A DNA stretch of 64,000 nt, from positions 1 through 64,000 of the forward strand of contig CADCOE010000054.1 in the NCBI GenBank assembly GCA_902802985.1. The letters run 5' to 3'. The notes under the pieces are model-generated. The model worked only from the letters and a program-made list of their open reading frames with translations, ran no database searches and was not told where the DNA came from. The stretch is from an uncultured Ruminococcus sp. GTDB lineage: Bacteria > Bacillota > Clostridia > Oscillospirales > Acutalibacteraceae. The position numbers and the translations under genes were made by a program. This document shows, in pieces, positions 57,929 to 64,000 of the stretch (position 1 is the first letter of the stretch; every line of letters starts with the position of its first letter).

Positions 57929-58865
57929 TAACAAAAAGCTGATAGCGATCGTCGGTCCTACTGCTTCGGGAAAAACTGCTTTGGCGGTTAATCTCGCCAA
58001 ACGATATAATGGTGAGATCGTTTCTGCCGACTCTATGCAGATATACAAAGGAATGGATATTGCTACTGCTAAACCATCAATCAGCGAAAGGGAAGGCATC
58101 CCCCACCACTTGATGGATTTTCTTCCTCCAAATCAAAAATTTTCCGTTTCGCAATATGTTGAACTTGCCAAAAAAGTGATCAATGATATTTTGTCCCGTG
58201 GAAAACAGCCCATACTTTGCGGAGGAACAGGATTGTATATCCGCTCTTTGGCAGAAAATGTACAGTTTACTCCAGAAGAAATGGATGAGACACTTCGCAG
58301 CGAACTTAACAAAAGATATGAAACGGAAGGCGGACAAGTACTTCTGGATGAGTTAGCTCAATTCGATCCTGAAACTGCCATTCTCCTACATCCTCACAAC
58401 AACAAACGAATTATACGTGCGATCGAAATATACCGCACTACTGGAATCACAATGTCCGAACATATCAAACAATCAAAACGTACCCCCTCTCCCTATTCCT
58501 TGGTTGCCATTGGAATTACCTATTCTGACCGTCAAAAACTGTATGACAGAATTAATCAACGTGTAGATATTATGCTCGAACAAGGTCTAATCGAAGAAAC
58601 AAAACAGTTTTATGCTGAGGAAAAAAGTTCTACTGCTGCAGCGGCAATCGGTTACAAAGAATTGAAACCATACCTTGACGGTATGACCGATCTCTCTGCC
58701 GCTGTCGAAAAACTCAAGCAGGAAACCCGACGTTATGCCAAACGCCAGTTGACGTGGTTTAAGCGTGATGAATACATTCACTGGATATACGCTGATTTGT
58801 GCAACAATGTAATGGAGGAGGCTGTCAAAATTCTTGAAAGTGAGCTTCTATCGTCTGAAAAATAA
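57921..58865 (+). CDS. miaA: tRNA dimethylallyltransferase
   Basis: 314 residues: P-loop AIVGPTASGKTALAVNLA, VSADSMQIYKGMDIATAKPS, HHLMDFL, the GGTGLYIRSL loop and QETRRYAKRQLTWFK. It adds an isopentenyl group to A37 of tRNAs reading UNN codons. RBS AAGGAGAAAC lies inside the end of the phosphorylase gene. Confidence 0.97.
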   Translation: MNDNKKLIAIVGPTASGKTALAVNLAKRYNGEIVSADSMQIYKGMDIATAKPSISEREGIPHHLMDFLPPNQKFSVSQYVELAKKVINDILSRGKQPILCGGTGLYIRSLAENVQFTPEEMDETLRSELNKRYETEGGQVLLDELAQFDPETAILLHPHNNKRIIRAIEIYRTTGITMSEHIKQSKRTPSPYSLVAIGITYSDRQKLYDRINQRVDIMLEQGLIEETKQFYAEEKSSTAAAAIGYKELKPYLDGMTDLSAAVEKLKQETRRYAKRQLTWFKRDEYIHWIYADLCNNVMEEAVKILESELLSSEK

Positions 58866-58911
58866 TAATACCCGTACAGTTCACCTGTCCGAGAACTGTA
58901 CGGGTATTATT
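58864..58911. terminator. bidirectional terminator miaA / DUF5662
   Basis: An 18-bp perfect stem (AATAATACCCGTACAGTT and its complement) with T-rich flanks, shared by converging genes. Confidence 0.85.
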
Positions 58912-59464
58912 ATTTTTTCAGAATTTCTTTTTTGATATATTTTAGTGTTACATCCTCACCCTCCTCCTTCAGCATTAACAAAAGCCGTTCTAATAATTCA
59001 GAAGTTTCAGGATGTATAATATAGTGGCTTTTGGACCTCATAAAGTAATCGTAAGCATCGGAATCCATATACTGACTTCCTTGATAAGTCTTGCTTGCTG
59101 CGACTCGGTCGCAAAACATCTCAACAACGTATTTCACAGGCATTTTCATACCAATCATTTGATGACCGTTATCCAAATCATAATCGATCCAATACTCTAA
59201 ATGATGTTTATTTCTTCCTTTATGGTGCAGCCATGCCGCACTGTAGCCAACAGCTTCGTGTTCGGCAACATTCGGGCTGCGTGTTCCCTGATAATATTTT
59301 GCTCCAACCCAAAACTCCGTTGGTGAGTACTTCGATAAATCGTGCATCAAGCCCTGACGGTACATTCCCAGGCGAAAGCAAAGCTGCCTTACAATACGTT
59401 TATGATGATTAATCGTTCTTAAATGCTTTATCCATTTCAACCCACATCCCATTCCTTTCTTCAC
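58910..59464 (-). CDS. DUF5662 family protein
   Basis: 184 residues: LRTINHHKRIVRQLCFRLGMYRQGLMHDLSKYSPTEF (His-Asp pair resembling an HD site), then HHKGRNKHHLEYWID and MKMPVKYVVEMFCDRVAASKTYQG. The family is common in Firmicutes; a phosphohydrolase role is suspected but unproven. The start is uncertain: GTG at 59464 or a downstream TTG near 59440. Confidence 0.8.
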   Translation of the reverse strand: MKKGMGCGLKWIKHLRTINHHKRIVRQLCFRLGMYRQGLMHDLSKYSPTEFWVGAKYYQGTRSPNVAEHEAVGYSAAWLHHKGRNKHHLEYWIDYDLDNGHQMIGMKMPVKYVVEMFCDRVAASKTYQGSQYMDSDAYDYFMRSKSHYIIHPETSELLERLLLMLKEEGEDVTLKYIKKEILKK

Positions 59465-59516
59465 TGCATTGTACCATATTATTTCTCAAGCTTCAATATA
59501 TCCATATAGATATAAT

Positions 59517-59557
59517 AAAACAGAGCGACAACCGATAAAGATTAATCGCTCTGTTTT
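59517..59557 (-). terminator. terminator of the subtilase gene
   Basis: AAAACAGAGCGA and TCGCTCTGTTTT form the stem, 30 bases beyond the protease stop on the minus strand. Confidence 0.75.
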
Positions 59558-59587
59558 ACTCTCATCATATCTGCGAATTACTTCACA

Positions 59588-62500
59588 TCAAACCGTTTTA
59601 TGCTTTTTGGTAAGTGCTAATACCAATAATCCAGCCACTGCCAACAAAAATACAGTCACCCTTACACTGCGGTCATCACCAGTTGGCTCAAAAACAACTA
59701 CTCTTTCTGCTGTACTTGTTTCATAGTTAACTGTATTGCTATTGATATTTTTATTATCAAAACGGCTTGTTTCTGAAAATTCAGAGGAACCGGAAATTTT
59801 ACTGCTTTGTTCAAATTTACTGCTCTGTTCAGATTTACTGCTCTGTTCAGGTTTAGTGCTTGGTTCCGATGCACACGGCTTAGCCAATTTCAATGTTTGC
59901 TCCATATTGTAATGTTTACTATTAAGGAAAAGCGTCACGTTCTCTTTCGTTATTGTATATTTTTTAGGCATTGACTGAACTTTCAGCTCGACTTTTGAAA
60001 CGGGAAGATTAACAATAGTAATTTTTCCTTCTTTATCGGATATATATTCCGTATCTCCATAGGATATGACCGCTCCCTCGACAGGCTTTCCATCAGTATC
60101 TACCACTGTTAAAACTGCTTTTCCATAACTATTCAGGTCAAGCTTGATGGGATCCGAACCATTCAAAGCATAGTCATAAGCCGTAAGTATAAGATCTTTC
60201 TTTGAAAAGTTATATGTATCGTCTGTTTCGTAATTTTCGGTACCATTGATCTCATCAAGTCCGTCCATCAAGCCGGTTATATCATAAACGACAGTATATT
60301 TAGTGTTATCATCTTCTAACTTGTGAGAAAGCTCTTTCATCATATCCTCAAAAGCCATACCATGAAAAATCATTTGACCGAGTGACACATACTTCTTGGT
60401 CGTTTTGTCCTTCATCTCTACATCGATTGCCTGAATGTAGTTTTCATCCTTATAGGTTGCAGTAAGCAAAAGTTTGCCTTCCTCATCTTTGCTGAGCACA
60501 AAATTCTCCATTGTCGGCTTATTATTGTCAAATTTGATAGAAACACTGCATTTTTCCTCTTTGCCTGGCATTCCATCAGTTCCTATTTTTTTACCCGATA
60601 CGGTATAAATATATTCTCCGTCAGGAACCCCATCCATTGCGTGATCAAATTCTTCCAATGCTGACGCTGCCAATAGAGCACAAAATACTTTTTCATTATT
60701 CGACACACTGCCAAAGTTATATTCAAAGATTATTTTGCCGCTCAAATCACTAACAGAAACAGTATAATCCTTCACTTCACGCAGCAATGCAAACTCAGGA
60801 AGCATAAAGGCGTTATTGATCAATTTTGACTTACTCAACCCGCTATTTTTGATACTGTCCCTGCCAAACGCATATTCCACTGGCATATAACCAGCATTAT
60901 TATAGTAATTCATTCCTGCAGTATAAAATACAACTCCGCTGGTGTAATGGTATCTTTCTTCTTCGGTATCACCACTGCCGGCTATAACACAAAAATTATT
61001 GTTCGTTCTGAGAATAGATTCCTCGCCGGTCAGGGTAATTTTATCAAAAATAGGGGCTTTGCTCCAATCACCGCAGAAACCAAGAAACGGCAAATTCAAA
61101 GAAACACCGCTGTCACTGTTCAGCATAACAAATCCATCCACATAAAAACCATTTGAGAAGGGAATATTATATTTTTTCACAAAATCCGGATCTAAACGAA
61201 TACTTACATCGACTGTTTTGACTGATCTGGGCATCACTGAAACGGTATCCGCTTCTTCACCATCAACGCCGAATATCACTTCCGCATACTCTTTTATATT
61301 GACAGGAGAAAACGTGTTAAGGTATCTTGTTTCTACGTCTTCATAACCGTCTGTTTCCAGCACGCTGTCAAAATGATACGTCTGTTCTTTGTTCGAATTA
61401 TTCCGAATCTCAAAGTGAAAAGAAAACTCGCCGTTCTTGTTATCCAGCATTTCTCCCTTTGGGCGGTTTCCATTCACCGTAAGATAGGTTTCTGTGGTGA
61501 TCGCCTTACCCAGATTAATAACGCCGGCTCCCTGCAGTCTGGGACTGTAGTACAGATTCTCTTTGCCTTCATCAAGATACATCATCGGATCCGCTGTACT
61601 CATCATCAGCGAATATATGTATTCTTCCCTTTGTCGAGGTGTCATTTCTTTACAAATCTCTGTTTCTTCTGCATATTGTCTAAGTACTGCCATAGCACCC
61701 GCCGTACAGGGGGATGCCATTGACGTTCCCGAAATAATTCCATAGCTGTTGCCGGGACAAGAAGAAATAATGTCACTGCCCGGTGCGGCAATTTCAGGCT
61801 TGAGCCGCAGATCACTTGCCGGACCGTATGAACTAAATTCCGATACTTTCCCTTTCATACCTGACATACACTCTGTAAATTCATCACTGCACTGCAAGGT
61901 TCCTTTAGGATGTTCTTTCAAATACAATGCCGTATCCTGCCCCACCAAAGCACAAGGCAAATCATTTGTTCCTAATATTAACGACCAACCACCTTCTTTT
62001 GGGCGGTCGTCAACAATAACAACACCTGCTGCACCGTGCTTCTTGGCTATGCTTACCTTTTCAGAAAATTCTATACCTCCTCTGTCAACGAAAACAATTT
62101 TTCCTTTTACACTCCAATTATCATAATCCGATTTTTTTCCTGTTGCGTTAAGATATACGTACTCTGTATCTTTTGCGAAATAATCAATAAAGACTTTTGG
62201 GTCATCATAAGACCATATATCCCAAAAATTCTCATAAGCAATAATTTGTTCCTCATTCAGCTTCATTGAAAGTTGAGTATAATAGGTGTCAGGATATATT
62301 GATGCTACCGATAGCTGAGAGCGGTATGACGAAGGTGACGCCACTGTATTATACTGAATCACATCAGTAGGGATAAACTGAAAACCATCATCTGTATAGA
62401 TATGAGAGCTGTTGCCTGCCGCCACCGCCGTATTGATACCCAGTTCTCCAAGCTTGTCATAAAGCTCATCTTCCGGATCATCGTATCCGTAAATATTAGC

Positions 62501-63475
62501 ACCAAAACTACAGTTGATCACATCCGGTCCCAATTTAACAGCATCGTCCAGAGCGGCATAAATGGCACTGTCGATAAATGTATCGTCGTCATCCGCAACT
62601 TTCATCAGGGCAAGCTGTGCGTCATAAGCAGTACCCTTAAATTCAAAACCATCTTTGCCGCCGTTGTTCCCTGCTGCTATACCTGCAACGTGCGTTCCGT
62701 GGAAATGATTTTCATCACCCGAAGAGGTCTCTTGGTCGATGTCACCATAGTCAAACGCAAAAACAATCTTTTTATTTTTATAAATCTCATTTATTGTGTA
62801 TTCATCTGCAGCGTTAAACGAAACGACGGAATTCATTTTTTTCAATGTCTTCAAATCCCACTTACCCTCAGAAGGCATTACCGAAAATACGTCGTGAGTC
62901 ACTTCAAACTCATTGTCAATGATGGCTATCAGTTGATTTTTTCCTGTATAACCCTTGTCATACGCTGCTTGAACATTAATTTTGGATTTTGCAGCCATAC
63001 CATATTCTCGGCTATTGATAGCTTCCAATTTGTCAGTCTGTGTCTTGATGTTCTCAAATTCTCTGACTGGTTCTGCCGACAAAACACCATCTATTTTCTG
63101 TACCGTCTTGATTTGATCGGCAGGCAAAGTGACAGTAAAACCATTTTTCACTGCATTATAACGGATACTTTGACTAAAATCGGCATCTTTGACGGTTTCC
63201 TTAATTCGTTCTATCACGGCATCTTGACCATTTTGAATGATCTCTGCATAGCTGCTGCACGCATCCGACATAAAAAAGTCTCTCAATGTGATATTGTCTG
63301 ATTTGAATGCTAATGCATAGTCAACCAACGGAGATGACGTCAAAGTAACAATCACCGTTGTTTTCGCTTCGAACGTATCGACGCCGTCATCGGCGATCGC
63401 TGATGCCATACTTCCTCCCATCATTCCTAAAATGATCTCTGTCAACAACAGAACAGCAGTGAGCCTCTTTTTCAT
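59588..63475 (-). CDS. giant cell-surface subtilase (S8 family, lactocepin/C5a peptidase-like)
   Basis: About 1,295 residues from the ATG after GGAGTGAATCAT. Signal peptide, inhibitor-like pro-region, then the catalytic triad in LIAIIDNEFEVTHD (Asp), HGTHVAGIAAG (His) and GTSMASPCTAGAM (Ser). A PA domain (GKIVFVDRGGIEFSEKVSIAKKHGAAGVVIVDD) is inserted before the Ser. Fn3-like domains and a carboxypeptidase-like domain (VEGAVISYGDTEYISDKEGKITI) follow, then repeats of SSK.EQ and a sorting-type tail FEPTGDD-helix-KKHKTV. It degrades extracellular protein. Confidence 0.93.
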   Translation of the reverse strand: MKKRLTAVLLLTEIILGMMGGSMASAIADDGVDTFEAKTTVIVTLTSSPLVDYALAFKSDNITLRDFFMSDACSSYAEIIQNGQDAVIERIKETVKDADFSQSIRYNAVKNGFTVTLPADQIKTVQKIDGVLSAEPVREFENIKTQTDKLEAINSREYGMAAKSKINVQAAYDKGYTGKNQLIAIIDNEFEVTHDVFSVMPSEGKWDLKTLKKMNSVVSFNAADEYTINEIYKNKKIVFAFDYGDIDQETSSGDENHFHGTHVAGIAAGNNGGKDGFEFKGTAYDAQLALMKVADDDDTFIDSAIYAALDDAVKLGPDVINCSFGANIYGYDDPEDELYDKLGELGINTAVAAGNSSHIYTDDGFQFIPTDVIQYNTVASPSSYRSQLSVASIYPDTYYTQLSMKLNEEQIIAYENFWDIWSYDDPKVFIDYFAKDTEYVYLNATGKKSDYDNWSVKGKIVFVDRGGIEFSEKVSIAKKHGAAGVVIVDDRPKEGGWSLILGTNDLPCALVGQDTALYLKEHPKGTLQCSDEFTECMSGMKGKVSEFSSYGPASDLRLKPEIAAPGSDIISSCPGNSYGIISGTSMASPCTAGAMAVLRQYAEETEICKEMTPRQREEYIYSLMMSTADPMMYLDEGKENLYYSPRLQGAGVINLGKAITTETYLTVNGNRPKGEMLDNKNGEFSFHFEIRNNSNKEQTYHFDSVLETDGYEDVETRYLNTFSPVNIKEYAEVIFGVDGEEADTVSVMPRSVKTVDVSIRLDPDFVKKYNIPFSNGFYVDGFVMLNSDSGVSLNLPFLGFCGDWSKAPIFDKITLTGEESILRTNNNFCVIAGSGDTEEERYHYTSGVVFYTAGMNYYNNAGYMPVEYAFGRDSIKNSGLSKSKLINNAFMLPEFALLREVKDYTVSVSDLSGKIIFEYNFGSVSNNEKVFCALLAASALEEFDHAMDGVPDGEYIYTVSGKKIGTDGMPGKEEKCSVSIKFDNNKPTMENFVLSKDEEGKLLLTATYKDENYIQAIDVEMKDKTTKKYVSLGQMIFHGMAFEDMMKELSHKLEDDNTKYTVVYDITGLMDGLDEINGTENYETDDTYNFSKKDLILTAYDYALNGSDPIKLDLNSYGKAVLTVVDTDGKPVEGAVISYGDTEYISDKEGKITIVNLPVSKVELKVQSMPKKYTITKENVTLFLNSKHYNMEQTLKLAKPCASEPSTKPEQSSKSEQSSKFEQSSKISGSSEFSETSRFDNKNINSNTVNYETSTAERVVVFEPTGDDRSVRVTVFLLAVAGLLVLALTKKHKTV

Positions 63476-63656
63476 ATTATGATTCACTCCTTCATTAAAA
63501 TGTAGCAACAATAATGGTAACATATTAACATATCTATTATAGGATGAATGTATCATAAAATCAATACGGAATTTGTCTATTATTTCATCAATTAGTGCCA
63601 AAAATCGTTATAAAATCTTCCATTATTTTTAATTTTAAATAATGTGGTTAAAATGG

Positions 63657-63685
63657 TTGACAACATTCAATTACAATGGTATATT
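63657..63685 (+). promoter_or_regulatory. promoter of the lysine-riboswitch transcript
   Basis: TTGACA (63657-63662), 17 bases, TATATT (63680-63685), placing the start near 63692, about 20 bases before the riboswitch. Confidence 0.85.
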
Positions 63686-63708
63686 ATATAGTAAGTAAAA
63701 GTTTAAAT

Positions 63709-63892
63709 CGTTTCCGGATAGAGGTGCGGTTCTGCGTGTAGTAGAGCTGAGGCGACCGACGCCCTTGACGCTTTGTGAATAGCTTTGCCGCCGAAAAACG
63801 AATTGTGGTAATATTCGTTTTGGTGATATGTCACATTGGCATATCACTGTCATCATATGCAATACACTATGATGGGGAGCTATCGTTTACAT
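63709..63892 (+). ncRNA. lysine riboswitch (L box)
   Basis: The family core is visible: GATAGAGGTGCG at the 5' side (63717 onward), then AGTAGAG, the CTTTGCCGCCGAA stretch in the middle and GGGGAGCTATC at the 3' side (63874-63884). GATAG and CTATC form P1. It binds lysine and ends transcription when lysine is plentiful. The regulated gene begins beyond 64000. Confidence 0.9.
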
Positions 63893-63928
63893 TTCTGCTG
63901 TGCAGAGTTAACAGCTGCTTTTTATGCT

Positions 63929-63957
63929 TCCGGTTTAGTGTTAAACCGGATTTTTTA
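63929..63957 (+). terminator. expression-platform terminator of the lysine riboswitch
   Basis: TCCGGTTTA pairs with TAAACCGGA and TTTTTTATTT follows, about 45 bases after P1. An RBS-like AAAGGAGCC lies at the window edge (63991-63999). Confidence 0.85.
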
Positions 63958-64000
63958 TTTGGTTGCGGTTTACTTTTCAAGTTTATCTTAAAGGAGCCAG

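Overview
The window suggests a low-GC, Gram-positive, starch-degrading gut anaerobe, most like Ruminococcus or a relative in the Oscillospiraceae. The grounds are large secreted GH13 amylolytic enzymes, a Feo/Zur/ZnuABC metal toolkit, ATP-dependent PEP carboxykinase, formate-THF ligase, a SufC-SufB pair, a SpoVAD homologue and strong TTGACA-N17-TATAAT promoters. The species call is inference.

Bases 1 to about 15,760 are the right end of an integrated mobile element. Every gene is on the minus strand and GC is clearly higher than in the flanking chromosome. It ends at a 3' fragment of tRNA-Arg(CCU), at 15,715-15,760, followed by what looks like the original tRNA terminator. I read this as the attachment junction, with the rest of the element and the integrase to the left of the window. 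The element carries: a phage-type SNF2 helicase split in two by an HNH endonuclease gene; small HTH and zinc-ribbon proteins; a YolD/Y-family polymerase/LexA-like SOS module; a compact operon of lower GC (5.5-11.2 kb) with an SPPY methyltransferase, a BglII/BstYI-like protein, a ParB-like protein, an SNF2 helicase and a DUF3883 nuclease-like protein; a WYL regulator; and an end module with a toxin/immunity-like pair, a DUF4417 protein and an ImmA/XRE pair. The 5.5-11.2 kb operon is the best candidate for an undescribed anti-phage (extended restriction-modification) system. Two copies of a 22-bp direct repeat bracket the end module.

From 15.8 kb the DNA is ordinary chromosome of lower GC. Metabolic and surface genes are interleaved. 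Starch: a type I pullulanase (18.9-22.8 kb), an alpha-amylase (40.1-43.5 kb) and a secreted protein of unknown function (27.2-28.5 kb) all carry the same family of Ig-like 'GGTSPYxY' repeats, which suggests one extracellular apparatus. Metals: feoA-feoA-feoB plus a small Cys-rich partner behind DtxR-like palindromes, and zur-znuA-znuC-znuB behind its own palindrome. Sulfur: serine acetyltransferase with a Crp/Fnr-type regulator, and cysteine synthase. RNA and translation: queA, miaA, tsaB, tsaE, a DEAD-box helicase and tRNA-Gly(GCC). Others: pckA, upp, rpiB, fhs, sufC-sufB, spoVAD, corA with an odd leader, a nucleoside phosphorylase, an orphan LytTR regulator and a giant surface subtilase.

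The right edge holds a lysine riboswitch with its promoter and terminator. It reads toward a gene that starts beyond the window.
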